Assembly (NCBI GenBank): GCA_963969495.1
Contig: OZ018321.1
Coordinates: 125,854,298-125,918,297 of the forward strand
Source of the DNA: Ceratothoa steindachneri
Lineage: Eukaryota; Arthropoda; Malacostraca; Isopoda; Cymothoidae
Reading direction: 5' to 3'
DNA: 64,000 nucleotides
Part shown: positions 1 through 10,186 of the stretch, in pieces
Layout: each line of letters starts with the position of its first letter
Numbering within the stretch: position 1 is the first letter of the stretch
Notes under the pieces: model-generated
What the model saw: the letters and a program-made list of their open reading frames with translations, nothing else
The model's database searches: none
Told to the model about the DNA's origin: nothing
Position numbers and translations under genes: made by a program

Positions 1-1157
1 CCACTCTATTTCATACACTACTCATATATTATGTGAGGGGTGACTTTATCACCTACTGCAAAGCGAACCGTTAAAGGACTGTTCGCAGGGATTAACGACC
101 CACTAGGAGGTCAAACTTGAGGCATTGGGTTTCAAATCATTAATAATCAAACAGAGTGCATAATTGGTTGGCGAGATTTACTTGAATAGGCCGAGATAAT
201 CGTTCAAGGTTAGTTAAAGATGAAACAACAAAAGTATAATTTTATTTACAAAGATCAAAATAAGAATAATAATAGGCAAAAGGAAATTATTTAAATTGAA
301 ATAGTCTCTTAATAATTATTATCAGCAAAGATTCTCAAATAGAATAATTGATTAATGTTACTAGGCTCAGATGAAAAGGTGGAACTTAACAACACTAATA
401 ATGGAGAGGGTTTCAGTCTTACGGGTCAGTGGCTTCGAGGAAGGTCCTTCTTGCGATGAGGTGAGTGGGGAACGATCCGTTGAGACAGGTAGGGCACGGT
501 CCGAATGAGGCAGGTGTGGCACGATCCGAACTAATCTTCCGATAAAGATAGCTAATCTTCAAAGATGACGTTCGACAGGAAATGTGGGAATTCTGATAAT
601 TCTAACGGAAGAGGAAACTTCTTTTCTTCAAAGGTAATCGATGGAGATTTTCTTCGGTTCAATTAAACGAAGGAAGACAGTTGCGCAAATTCAAAGGCTT
701 GCGGATCAGAGAAGCTACAAATTGACTTCGGTATAATCACGGTGGTGAAAGTCTGCTGTATGATGAACGGTCACGGGACGAGGCGCATAAAGAGGGCTTT
801 GAGGTGCGTGCTGGACTCACTGAACTACAGTAAACCCGAGTATTTGTATAGCCAATTCTTAGGGGGAAGGGGAAATTTGGAGAAAGGAGTCACAAGCTCT
901 TGACATCTTAATCCGGAGGCGGAGTCGATTCATCATTTAACACCATGGTGCGAGAAAGAGTGGCTCTTCCTTGCCTCGTCACGGAAGGGAGGAAGCTTGG
1001 GAAGAGTTCACTGGATTGAGGAATATTTCTCTAATTCGCTCAGGAGTGAAAATTCGTGAATGTTCGAACAGGAAGTGATGTTGTCCATGGCGAGATACTA
1101 TCACACGGGGTCTCCAATAAATTGGGGGTGGCTGTGGTCAGAGGTTGTTCTTTTACA
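1..1157 (-). repeat. 3' LTR of the minus-strand gypsy element (clipped by window start)
   Basis: Base 1 aligns with about base 5459 of the right LTR, and similarity continues to TTTTACA at 1151-1157. On the minus strand the LTR therefore begins TGTAAAAG, directly after the purine tract complementary to 1158-1173. The two LTRs differ by many substitutions and small indels, which indicates an old insertion. The open frame at 1060-1446 crosses the LTR end and is not a gene. Confidence 0.85.
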
Positions 1158-1449
1158 CCCCTCCCTTCCATCCAATGGAACTTTTTTAAGAGCGAGGGAA
1201 GAACAAGGGGACATCGCAAATTTCGATAGGAGGAATTATTATTATGGCATCAGCCTGATAAAAAAAAACGGGCGACCTGAGCTGTATTCGACAGGCTTAC
1301 AAAAAGGCCATCATATTAATCTGAGCAAAAAATATATATATATAAATCAGGCGACAAAAAAAATTACATTTAAATTAAGGAACAAAATTAGAACTTTGTC
1401 TAAAAGGGTAGTAAAACAACAAACAAAAAAACAAACACTATATTAGATA
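1158..1449 (-). other. 3' untranslated part of the minus-strand element, with polypurine tract
   Basis: A C/T-rich tract at 1158-1173 reads as a purine tract on the minus strand, immediately 5' of the LTR start, as expected for plus-strand priming. The plus-strand family in this window has the matching arrangement, GGAATGGAGGGG directly before TGTGATAG. The rest is AT-rich sequence between the RNase H remnant and the LTR, with no coding signal. Confidence 0.65.
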
Positions 1450-1993
1450 TGTATCTACAGGGACCATATACTCCATACTACAGCTAAAGCTTCCCGTTCT
1501 ATTTCCGAGTAATTACGTTGCTGGGTAGCAGTAGCTTTCGGCTCGCGTAAGCCACCGGGTAGCTTTCACCTTCGTCAGAGTATTGGAGCAGCACGCATTC
1601 AATTTTCTCTTCACTCGCATCCGTCTGGATGCTGAAGGGTTTGAGGGATTAAGGAGCCTCAAAATGGGGTCGGACGCTAGTTTGGCCTTAAGGTAATGTA
1701 ACCTGGCAGTAGCTTCGGGATTCTATGAAAGGGGATCTGGGGATCTCTTCTGAAGGAAGGCACTTAAAGGGGGGGGAATAGACGCAAAGTTATGAATAAA
1801 TTTACGGGAAAAGGAGGCCGATTCCATGAATGACCTTAGCTGTTTCTTTAAACAGAGAAGGGGCATCTCGAAAATGACTCTGACCTTTTCGTCTTGGGGG
1901 CCTATCTGATTTTCGAGCGAACAGGCTCTTGAGTAGTGAGAATGATATGCTCAAATTAATTGGAGAAACCTGGACTCTCGGAGATGACAGCAA
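1450..1993 (-). pseudogene. RT C-terminal stub and RNase H remnant of the minus-strand element
   Basis: The minus strand carries, over changing frames, words matching the RT tail of the plus-strand elements (PQDEKVRVIFEMP against GPHENKIKAIAHMP, and LRSFMESASF against LRSFLGSASP). The start of an RNase H fold follows: QTDASEE with the first catalytic Asp, then LLQYSDEG and YPVAYASRKLL. The RT fingers and palm with the YxDD site are absent between the linker at 1994 and this stub. The gap lies at nearly the same place as in the plus-strand family. Frameshifts make it non-functional. Confidence 0.75.
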
Positions 1994-2203
1994 CTAGTGC
2001 AGCTGACTACTTTGAAGAGGCGCTAGCCTGGGAGAGAAATCCAACAAGGGGGATGATGATTCAGGGGGTTCAAGTAAAGATGGGATAAGGTATTCACCAT
2101 CTTGTTCAATGCACATCACTTGCACGACATTAAAGGGGTCAGCGGAATACACCGCTTCCATAGGAGACTTCATTGAGAGCCACAATAATGTTGATACACG
2201 CAC
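1994..2203 (-). pseudogene. Pre-RT linker of the minus-strand element
   Basis: The frame contains PFNVVQVMCIEQDGEY and LLDFSPRLAPLQSSQLH. These match LNLIQTVCIQPDADY and LTPRQKSQLQEL just before the RT stub of the plus-strand 731-codon frame. The segment has no known activity and marks the integrase-to-RT boundary. It lies downstream of the GPY/F-like tail, which is the key evidence that integrase comes before RT here. Confidence 0.72.
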
Positions 2204-2214
2204 GGCGGTGATAT

Positions 2215-3290
2215 TTCTTCAACATATTGATGTGGAAAACCTCATCTCCTGAGGGGGTTCGAATGAGGTAATCCTCTGGTCCTTTTACCTCTAAAATGGA
2301 AAGGCACCCTTCCACTAGCTCAGGATTTTGTTACTCTCCGTGAAAAGTAGCAACAGTGCCTCCTCGCCAGCCTTAAATCTTCTTTCCTTCGCCTCTAAAT
2401 CAAAATAAGTTCGATACTTCTCCAAATTTACCTCAGTATTTTGGTACGCGATGCTGGCACGTATCTCGAGGTGCTTTCGGAGGTCTAGGAGGATTGGATT
2501 TCGTTATCCAGACGGGGATTGGAGAAAGGTTCCTTTAAAATAGCAAAGAGGCCTCGAAGATTACGGCCCTACAGTAATTAGAAGAAGGCGAATCCTAGGG
2601 TCATATGGATAATTTCACAAAACGCAAACAGAGCCACGTGTAAAAAGCGGTGCTATTTTTTGAGCTGATATATACATAATTTTCTGAGGATTGCTTTCAA
2701 TGTACCATTTAGCTTATCGCAAACTAATGGGTGGTATGGTGGGTCAACAGAGGTTTTACCATGAGGAGCTTGCCGACATCCCCATAAGCTCGGAGGTAAA
2801 TTGTCTTCCTCAATCCGACAATACATCCTTCGGGCTTCAACGCACGAAACGCTATCAACGCGCTTAAGAGGAACTGCCTGAAAAAAACGGGTAGTAAAGT
2901 CTACCAAATTCAAGAAGTAACTGTGTCCTTCCCTAGACGGGGGATGAATAGGGCCAATAAGATCAATGAACATACGAAAAAAGGTTCCGAGATGATCGGG
3001 CTTTTCTGAAGGGGGGCTGGCATGACGCGCCCTTTTGCTAATGTCCTTTGGCAGGCATCGCATGATTTGCAGTACTCTGCAATTTCTCTGGCCCCACTTA
3101 GCCAATAAAAATACTTAAAAACCTCTGAGCAGTTTTTTTATTACTAAAATGACCGGAGAATAAATTATCGTGAGAAATCTGGACGACTTCGGGGACGTGA
3201 GAGCGAGGAATACACAAGGAGTGTGTTTCAGGCTCGGTTCCGTCGGAACATTTACGATGTAACAGGTCATCTTTAACTAGGTATGAGATG
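2215..3290 (-). pseudogene. Retroviral-type integrase remnant, located between protease and RT
   Basis: Integrase would join element cDNA to host DNA. Near 3176-3050 the minus strand shows the HHCC zinc-binding region: ISHDNLFSGH, then YCKSCDACQR after a one-base frame change. Next comes the core (3010-2653) with MFIDLIGP around the first catalytic Asp, YFLNLVDFTTRFFQAVPLK, and a damaged third-catalytic-residue segment ending KLNGTLKAILRKL. The C-terminal GPY/F-like module (about 2410-2220) shows KAGEEALLLLFTESNK and a WKGAF word. The usual Glu of the last core motif is replaced, and several frame changes break the gene. Domain identity is clear, and its position upstream of the RT linker is unusual for gypsy. 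Confidence 0.82.
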
Positions 3291-3915
3291 CTTTTTCAAC
3301 AACGGGAAGACTCTTGCTCATGAGTCCTGGCTTTCTCCCAAAGGGGGAGGAGAGTTGCGCACCCCTTCTAGGCGGGGAAAAAATCTTCGTCCGGAGGGTC
3401 TCCATTTCCGGATCGACGGGGTTTTCTAAAGGAACGGGTTCCTGAGAATCCTTGGTGGCCGGGACAGTGGTTACCGCGGGTTGTGCTACAGGGTTACTTG
3501 TAACCTGAAGGGTCTGACCAATCAGTACAGAGCAAAAATTGATTGAGGCTGCTACCATTTCGACCCAACCAGTCAAATACTCACATTCGATGAGGCATTC
3601 TACAATAGGGAAACGATTCGCTTGGCTGAGGTAATCATGGAGCACAGCGTACCTTTGGTGGTCAGTACCGACTTAGGAAAGTATATTCTCGGATACGTCG
3701 ATGCATATGCACCCAGTGTCACGTACAAGGGTGAGCACACGGCATCCGTTCATGACTCCATTTTCAAATTTCAAACCACCGGGGGAGCTCTTATTAAAGA
3801 GAAAATTTACTTGGTGACCGGCGTTGTTGGTCAACGAGAGAGACGTAGTGGTATCTTGACGAGACGGGGGAGGAGCAAAAGTGGCACTAAATTTGTGTGC
3901 CTGATGGGAGGACAC
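3277..3915 (-). pseudogene. Aspartic protease region of the minus-strand element
   Basis: The protease would cut the gag-pol polyprotein. On the minus strand the frame from 3915 holds HQVNFLFNKSSPGGLKF and then VLTLVRDTGC, which is the Asp-Thr-Gly active site and is intact. After a frame change the domain continues with FCSVLIGQTLQV and a proline-rich tail containing SQEPVPLENP. The same series occurs in the plus-strand family. At least one frameshift separates the active site from the C-terminal half. Confidence 0.82.
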
Positions 3916-3939
3916 GCTTCTAAATTGTGAATTTCGAGG

Positions 3940-3981
3940 GCAGTTCGTGTAAACGTGACCTTTTCTTCCGCAGGTATAACA
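3940..3981 (-). other. CCHC zinc knuckle of gag (minus-strand element)
   Basis: The minus strand encodes CYTCGRKGHVYTNC, a perfect C-x2-C-x4-H-x4-C nucleocapsid knuckle of the kind that binds packaged RNA. It sits between the capsid-like domain and the protease, the normal place in gag-pol. All four metal ligands are kept, unlike in several of the younger plus-strand copies. Confidence 0.85.
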
Positions 3982-4109
3982 GATTATCTGCCTTCTGGGA
4001 AATTACGACGGAGGGTGAGTGGTAATAACGGCCTTAATGTCTCTTGGTTCCGAAGAAAGGAGGTTTCTAGGTTTCGAGGGGCCTTGAACTTTTAGGAATT
4101 TAGGAGTAT

Positions 4110-4601
4110 TTATTGGAGGGGGCCTGAAGTTATAAATTTTAACTTGGGAGTAGACGAAGGGGCGGGGGGCTTCTTATTAACCTTGGGATACAAGTCATGG
4201 TTTTTCGCATAAACATCAGCCTCTTCTAGGAATTCCTTGAACGTAGAGCAGCGCTTGTCCTTAACGAAGGCGAGGATTTCGTGGGCCAGGGAAGCTAAAA
4301 ATTGATCTATTAGGAAGAAGTCTAGAATGAACTCGTACTCTTGGGGGATTTTACACGTATATAACCAAAATTGGAGGTGTTTTTTTTGGATGTACAGAAA
4401 ATGGTGAAAGGTCTGACCGGGGCGGATCTTTTTGTGACGGAAACGGGCACGATAGAAGTCCGGGGTCATATTCACGGCAGCTAAATGTTCGGCTTGAGGG
4501 TAGAGTAGTCCACAGTTGACTCTAAGGGAAGAGAAATGAATATGTCTCTCAACTGTGAGTTTAGGAGGGAGATCAATTTGGCGACACCATTTATCTACCA
4601 C
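4110..4601 (-). pseudogene. Gag capsid domain, SCAN-like
   Basis: This 163-codon frame reads like a retrotransposon capsid C-terminal domain: FYRARFRHKKIRPGQTFHHF, then a WL word, DFFLIDQFLASLAHEILAFV, and a helix ending EEADVYAKNH. The pattern, with a DFFLIDQFL-type helix followed by a LAHEILAFV-type helix, resembles the SCAN domain. SCAN is known to derive from gag of Gmr1-like gypsy elements, which fits the domain order of this element. Capsid forms the particle shell. The domain is absent from all plus-strand copies in the window. A frame break separates it from the gag start. Confidence 0.72.
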
Positions 4602-4799
4602 GATGTCTCAATTGTTGGTTTCAAAAATCTTCTAGGAATGCGTAAGATATGATCCAAAATCTTCTCATTCTTTAAAGACGGGTAATCTTACTGACGGGTA
4701 CTGTGGAGTTTTGGTCCGGGAGTTAACTGACATTGACTCCAATTGATTACTACTTAATTCCAGTTCATGCTGCCTTATTCTCTAACGATCTTCCATCTC

Positions 4800-4997
4800 T
4801 TATTGTTTTTTTGTCTCTTTAGTCGCTCTTATTTCTTTTGCTCTTCTCTCTTCAGCTTCTCTTAGTTCTTGTTCCTTCGCTGTTCTCTCTTCTCTTTCAT
4901 TATTTCTCTCTTCTTCCTGAATATAAGTTAATAATTCTCGGCCCGACAGGCCCAACGACTCTCCTTGGCTCTTGAAACGGTCAAACGAAGAAGCCAT
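4800..4997 (-). pseudogene. Gag N-terminus with start codon and coiled coil (minus-strand element)
   Basis: The frame starts with an ATG at 4997, about 450 bases inside the 5' LTR. It begins with SQGESLGLSGRELLTYIQEE, near-identical in pattern to AQGESCGLSGKELTEYIQEE at the start of the plus-strand elements. A Glu/Arg/Lys-rich helix follows, predicted to form a coiled coil. This shared opening links the two families. A stop at 4800 and a frame change cut it from the capsid part. Confidence 0.78.
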
Positions 4998-5446
4998 CTT
5001 GTTGGCTCACTTGGGGGAACGTAATACGTAAACGGGGCTATTGACGTAATGAAATTTCTCGGCAATATACATGAACTCTAACTTTTACCAAAAATAAATA
5101 TTTAAAAATTATCCCACTAAAAGATTACTAAAACTATTTCTGCACGGTTAGGACGGCTTAATCTTTCTAATCCAGCTGAGAATTAACTCAAATATTCCGG
5201 TAAATGGTATACACAAACACAAAGAACTGGTTCTAACTAATAATCTAAATTTTAAATAGTTAATAGACTATGTTCCATTGATCTAAAACTAACTTGAATG
5301 TACTTCGGCCAAAAGAGAAAAATAAGGAAACTTCAATAATGAAAGAAAACTAGTAAAACTTAAAGGGGATGTAAATTGACTAAACTGATTTACTATGTAA
5401 TACACCACAAACGTAACACCAGTTTTTATAATATAGAAGTAATATA
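4998..5446 (-). other. 5' leader of the minus-strand element
   Basis: This is AT-rich sequence between the 5' LTR and the gag ATG. On the minus strand a TGGTGTTACG word lies about 25 bases from the LTR end, after a TA-rich run. The plus-strand family has TTTGGTATCAGG in the same place, so these are candidate primer-binding sites. The match to a specific tRNA was not established. No other signal is seen. Confidence 0.45.
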
Positions 5447-6601
5447 TGTCGTGGTACACCATTTTATATCATACACTACTCCTATATTATATGGGGGCGA
5501 CTTAATCACCTACTGCAACGCGAAAGGTTGAAGGACTGTTTGCATGGATTAACGACTGACTCGGAGGTCAAACTTCAGACGTTGGGTTTCAAATCCTTAA
5601 TAATCAGACAGAGTGCATAATTGGTTGGCGAGATTTACCTAAATAAGCTGAGAGAATCGTTAAAGGTTAGTTAAAGATGAAACAACAAAAATATAATTTT
5701 ATTTACAAAGATCAAAATAAGAATAATAGTAGGCAAAAGAGAATTATTTTAATTAAAATAGTCTCTTAATAATTATTATTCGGAGAGATTCTCAAATAGA
5801 ATTAATTGATTAATGTTACTAGTCTCATATCAAAAGGTGGAACTTGACAAAACTAATAATGGAGGGGGGTTTCAGTCTTGCGGGTCGGTGACTTCGAGGA
5901 AGGTCCTTGCGATGAGGTGAGTGGGGAACGATCCGTTGAGACAGTAAGGCACGGTCCGAATGAGGCAGATCTGAACCAACCTTCCGAAGAAGATAGCTAA
6001 TTTTCACAAATGACGATCGACGGAAAATGTGGGAATTCTCGTTATTCCCCTGGAAGAGAAAACTTCTTTTCCTCAAAGGTAATCGATTGAGATTTTTTTT
6101 CGGTTCGATTAAATGAAGAGAGAATGTTGTGCAAATTTAAAGGCTTGTTGATCAGAGAAGCTATTAATTGACTTGGGTAGAATCACGGCCGTGAAAGTCT
6201 GCTGTCTGATGAACGCTTCAGGGACGAGGTGCGTGCTGGACTCATCGAACTACAGTAAACCTGAGTATTTGTATGCCCGATTCTGAAGGGGAAGGGGGAA
6301 GTATGAATTTAGAGAAAGGAGTCACAAGCTCCAGACATCTTAATCTGAAGGCAAATTCGATTCATCTTTTAGAAGCAAGGTGCAAGACAGAGCGGCTCTT
6401 TCTCGCCTCGTCACCGGAGCGGGGAGGGGAGAAGGCTCGAGATGAGTTCGCAGGATTGAAAATATTTCCCTAATGCGCTAAGGAGTCTAAAATTCGTGAG
6501 TGTTCGAACGGAAAGTGAGGTTGTCCATAGCGGAATACCATCGCACGTGGTTTCCAATAAATTGCAGGGGGGCGGGGGGTGTCAGAGTTTGTTGTTTTTC
6601 A
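5447..6601 (-). repeat. 5' LTR of the minus-strand gypsy element
   Basis: It starts TGTCGTGG at 5447, similar to the TGTCGTAG edge of the plus-strand family LTR read on the opposite strand, and ends TTTTTCA at 6601. It aligns with 1-1157 over its length, with many substitutions and about 40 bases of net deletion. Frames inside it (5825-6076, 6273-6473) are not supported as genes. Confidence 0.82.
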
Positions 6602-7346
6602 GAGAATTTCATTTGGGTTTATGTTAAAACGGGGAATATCATTTCAGCTAACGAGGGTAAGATATCAGGGTCCTTTATTTGCCCATTCAAATTGCTGATC
6701 TTTTGTATTACGTTGTTGATACGACCAACACTCAGACAGACATTCCTATATTTACGCGAAAAACTGGTTAGTAATTTGTTATCCTTATTTTTTCGTAGGA
6801 AGTCTCTAATCAAGATCTTTTCTCTTTCCTCCTAAATTGGGATTAAAAATGCAAATGAGTTTAAGCAAAGAACATCATAATAATCTGAAGTTCTCAATAG
6901 AAAAGCTTCATTTCTGACTTGTTTTCATTACGATTTCTAGGGTGCACATAAATTCCCGATACTGTTTTTCTCTAATAATCTCATGCGTGGCACTTCTCTC
7001 ATTACGGCAAAAATCCCTCTCTTTAAAGTGATTCTCCCTCCCCCGCGGGTGATCAACAATTGCCCCCAATTTTTTTATTATCTCTCCTATCTCATGCTTT
7101 GAAGTGCCAAACTCTCTCATGATGCCGCGTATTTAGGCTAGGATTTCATCTATCGCGTTTGCAATTATTACTTCGAAGGCCAGATTTTAAAAACAAATAA
7201 ACAGCACATTTTATTATTTTCAGTCCTATTGGGGACATAAATTTCTTTGTTAAATGAGCTGAAAGATGCAAATATGACACTCAGTTGATTTCTTGTCCAG
7301 CAAAATACTTAAAGATAAGCGACCATTAAGAAATAAGATTAGCGAC

Positions 7347-7350
<4 letters not shown>
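6602..7350. other. Unassigned sequence between the old LTR element and the mariner
   Basis: No domain or repeat family is recognised. Two short minus-strand frames (6619-6813 and 6908-7120) have a helical, charged composition, but they carry no motif, are not joined in one frame and have no homologue elsewhere in the window. They could be fragments of an older element. The stretch occurs once here and lies outside the tandem array. Confidence 0.4.

Positions 7351-7403
<53 letters not shown>
7351..7403. repeat. TA dinucleotide microsatellite
   Basis: An uninterrupted (TA)n run directly abuts the mariner inverted repeat. Because mariner inserts at TA, the microsatellite probably offered the target site. 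Frames of alternating Tyr and Ile over it are artefacts of the repeat. Confidence 0.95.
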
Positions 7404-7404
<1 letters not shown>

Positions 7405-8304
7405 GAGGGGTGGTCAATAATTTTTCCAATTCAGATATAAGGAAACGAGATATGAGAAAAAGTGTTTTATTATTTTTCAATATAACTGCCCTCGACTTCA
7501 ATGCAGTTGCGCCACTTGTCCCTGAGGCTTCGAATTCCCGACTGTTGTTAAATCCACTTCTGGACGGAGGGCATGACATCTTTATCGTCCCCAAACCGGC
7601 GTCCACGCAGTGCAGCCTTGAGCTGGCGGAATAAAAAGTAGTCGCTGGGGGCCAGATCTGGAATGTAGGGTGGATGGTTGAGCTCCTCGAATCCGCACTC
7701 GAGCAGGACAGCTTCTGAAACTCCGGCCTTGTGGACTTTGACGACGTTGAAGTTGATCATGGGGTGTGAGATTTCTAGGGACCCAACGGGCAGAGACCTT
7801 TGCCATGACCAAATTGTCGTAGATGATGCTGATAACACTTCCATGTGGTAGTCTAAGTTCTCGCTCGATTTCTTTGACCTTCACCCGTCGATTTTCGAGG
7901 ATCATCCTCTCCACACGGGCCACATTGTCCTCGTTGGTCACGTCTGACGGGCATCATCTACAAGAGACTCACGACCATGGCGGAACTCCCCATTCCAGCG
8001 AGCAATGGTTGCATAGGAAGGGGCGGTGTCGGTGTACACTGCAACCATGCGTTCATGGATCTCTTTTGCATTCTTGCCTTCCTTGGTCAAAAATTTAATC
8101 ACTGCGCGGTGCTCAACCTTCTCCATTGTTGAAAGATTTGTGACTGACGATCTGGGATCAGCTACTGCTTCTTAAATAGATGAGGCAGGAGCGTGCGGCT
8201 GCAGGTCGTGACTTGTCATAACTTGTCCTAACACCCCCACAAACAGCCATTCCCCTTCCTCTGTTTTGTCCTACCGATTCGCAAAACTTATTAACCGCCC
8301 CTTG
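7404..8304 (-). mobile_element. Internally deleted mariner-type DNA transposon
   Basis: The ends are imperfect inverted repeats of about 25 bases. CGAGGGGTGGTCAATAATTT at 7404 matches the complement of the right end at 8281-8304 (GCAAAACTTATTAACCGCCC, then CTTG), and TA flanks both sides (7402-7403 and 8305-8306). At 901 bases it is shorter than the usual 1.3 kb. The transposase N-terminus and the end of its catalytic domain are present, but the middle is missing. The tandem array begins inside it at 8023: later units repeat only the part from GCGGTGTCGGTG onward. Confidence 0.9.
7582..8126 (-). pseudogene. Mariner transposase remnant
   Basis: The start is the ATG at 8126. The first frame (8126-7938) is the N-terminal helix-turn-helix region, with EHRAVIKFLTKEGKNAKEIH and a YATIARWNGEF word. 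A frame change leads to a second HTH part with VKEIERELRLPHGS and the mariner linker word WVPRNLT. After that the DNA jumps to the end of the catalytic domain (HKAGVSEAVLLECGF, then HPPYIPDLAPSDYFLF with the last catalytic Asp, then LRGRRF). The segment with the first catalytic Asp is deleted. With frameshifts in addition it cannot encode transposase. It could be mobilised only by an enzyme acting on its ends. Confidence 0.88.
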
Positions 8305-8463
8305 TACGTACAAGGTCAATGATAATAATTAAGTCGACATTTACACGATAAAGGCTTTACAAATTATTACACTCTGAAATCTCAAGTGGTAAACTTTGAA
8401 AGTCGGTGGTCAAAAGTTCATTTTTGTCCAGCTGTAGGTCACATGGACGCGCGTGTGTCATTT

Positions 8464-8487
8464 GCAAAACTTATTGACCGTCCCTGG
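8464..8487. repeat. Second mariner terminal repeat
   Basis: GCAAAACTTATTGACCGTCC, then CTGG, followed by TA matches the mariner right end at 8281-8304 with few differences. About 160 bases separate the two ends. It is probably the remaining end of another, older mariner copy whose body is lost. The same word is present in every array unit (near 26810, 39411 and 52066). Confidence 0.65.
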
Positions 8488-9307
8488 TATATATATGAAA
8501 TTGCCAGGGGGCGGGATTTTGACCTGGCAGACTGATAACAACTGTTCTGGCAGAAAATGCGCCACGTAAAATTTGTCCTCTGCAATACCTATTGCAAAGA
8601 TCATTATTATCATTACAGTGTTGCACTAAATACAGGGTCTCTCAGAGGTTAAAAGATTTTCACACCTATTACAAATTAGGTCCAGTAATTCTAATGTCAG
8701 TGGCTTTTATTTTCGAAGGAGGATTTTCTGAATATATCTACTTTCGCAAGTTTACCTGAAAATCTCGTTTATCAAATCATATAAACTAGAGTCCTCCTAT
8801 TTCACAGAGAAAGGCTATTTTTCCTGATATCATAAAAACGAAGGGTAGAAAGGAAAGGACGAAAATATAATCTCGAATATTTTTATCCCATAAGATTCGA
8901 TTTTTTTCCCGTCAAATAATTTTCTTCCTCTAACTTTTACGTTTCTTTCCATCGCTGATATAGAGGCAAAAATGAAATGGTAAAGATTACTGTAATTTAC
9001 AAGGAGTTAGGCGATTTGGAGCTAAAAATTGGGGATGAGCGTAGCGGAGAACTCTGATAAATCTCAAAAGTTGTGAACTTATCACTGATTCATTGTTCGC
9101 TGTATTCTTTCACAAGCAAAACATCAGAACTCCTGATTTCAGTCATAAATTTTGTTGAGGCTGAGGTCTTAGCGGAAAGTCGCATAAAACGATAAAGTGG
9201 TGGAATTGTTTTTATTTATTTCAAGAAACCGTGTTTTGTTATAGACTATTTCAATTATGTACATTATGAAAGATAAGTGTGACACAAATTTCAACTGTAA
9301 AGGAATA
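8488..9307. other. Plain AT-rich sequence, unit 1
   Basis: I see no gene, terminal repeat or tandem repeat here. The stretch is copied almost unchanged in the other units (about 26832-27650, 39433-40252 and 52088-52907). Its right edge is the TA before the Tigger-like end. Confidence 0.5.
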
Positions 9308-10186
9308 CAGGCCGTCCTTGTTTTAACATACACGCGCTGTACTTTATATTGCTGTTAAAGCGAGGCGTTAAAGTACACTGGTTCATAGAAAATGTTACCG
9401 TGATTAAAAAGAAGGCAATAAAAAACAATAATATTACCCAAAACTTAATGTTTATAGGTAACAAATACCTACAGAAAGTAATACAAAAAGATTTGTAAAG
9501 GCAATATTTCTTTTAATTAACCAAATGTTATCATTTCAACCGATAATGCTTTTCACATTGAAATAGAGAGATCCTTTGTTGCATGTTGAGTCAGATGAGT
9601 CTCGTTGCTTCAAAAGATGAGCAAATGGTCATTGAGTTTCTCATTGTATATATCTCGGTAGCAGCTAAGAGCATCTTGCATCCCGCGGTTTGCTTCAATA
9701 AACCTCTTTGCATTTGAATCTTGTCTTTCGAATGTTGCTATTGATGAAATTAAAATTCCAATTTTCATCTGGTTGTTTGATTTTTCTTCTAGTGGAAGTT
9801 TCTCTTGTTGATCCTTAATAAATTGATTCAAGTTATCAGGAGTTAATTCTATTTGCAATCTTTTTTCACAGTTAAGTGAAACCTTACTGCTAGCTGAGAC
9901 ACGGTCCTCCTCTAAAGTTAGTCTCTGAAAAAAACTGAGGGCACGAGTTCCTCGAAATTTTTCTCATATTTGAAGATTTCACCTCTGCCCAAGAATCTGT
10001 AATATTTTCTATGTCACTATAAATGTCACATTTTTTTTCCAAAAATCGGCTAGCGTTTTATTTCCACCTTGTGTGAATTGGACTGCTTGGGTAAGTGTGC
10101 GGCGTAAATAGTACGCATTTATGGATGCAATTGCTCCATGATCCATAGGCTGCAACAATGCCGTTGTATTTGGCGATAAAAATACA
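9308..10186 (-). pseudogene. Tigger/pogo-type transposon 3' part with transposase C-terminus, unit 1
   Basis: The left edge CAGGCCGTCCTTGTTTTAAC follows a TA and has the CAG start and Tigger-like look of a terminal repeat. On the minus strand, from about 10186, the DDE-domain end reads FLSPNTTALLQPMDHGAIAS, then KAYYLRRTL and, after a frame break in a short A run, ITDSWAEVKSS. A C-terminal tail follows (9858-9610) with LTPDNLNQFIKDQQEKLP. These words are typical of Tigger/CENP-B-related transposases. The DNA-binding N-terminus and most of the catalytic domain are gone: at 10187 the sequence switches abruptly to satellite. It is non-functional. Confidence 0.82.

Larger units (their letters stand above)
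1..6601 (-). mobile_element. Old Ty3/gypsy LTR retrotransposon, Gmr1-like domain order, decayed
   Basis: Two similar sequences of about 1.15 kb in the same orientation (1-1157 and 5447-6601) bracket a minus-strand body, so they are its 3' and 5' LTRs. Reading right to left the body holds gag start (4997), SCAN-like capsid (about 4600-4110), CCHC knuckle (3981-3940), protease with DTG (3915-3277), integrase zinc finger, core and GPY/F tail (about 3290-2220), a linker (2203-1994), an RT C-terminal stub and RNase H (about 1990-1450). A purine tract lies next to the left LTR (complement of 1158-1173). Integrase before RT is the order of Gmr1-like elements, not of ordinary gypsy. Frameshifts and stops interrupt every domain and the RT core is missing, so it is dead. 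The window starts about 12 bases inside the left LTR, so its outer end and target duplication cannot be seen. Confidence 0.88.

Noticed and set aside
6908..7120. Possible envelope-like or helical gene left of the mariner
   Set aside because: Short, no signal peptide, no recognised motif, and its neighbouring frame does not connect.
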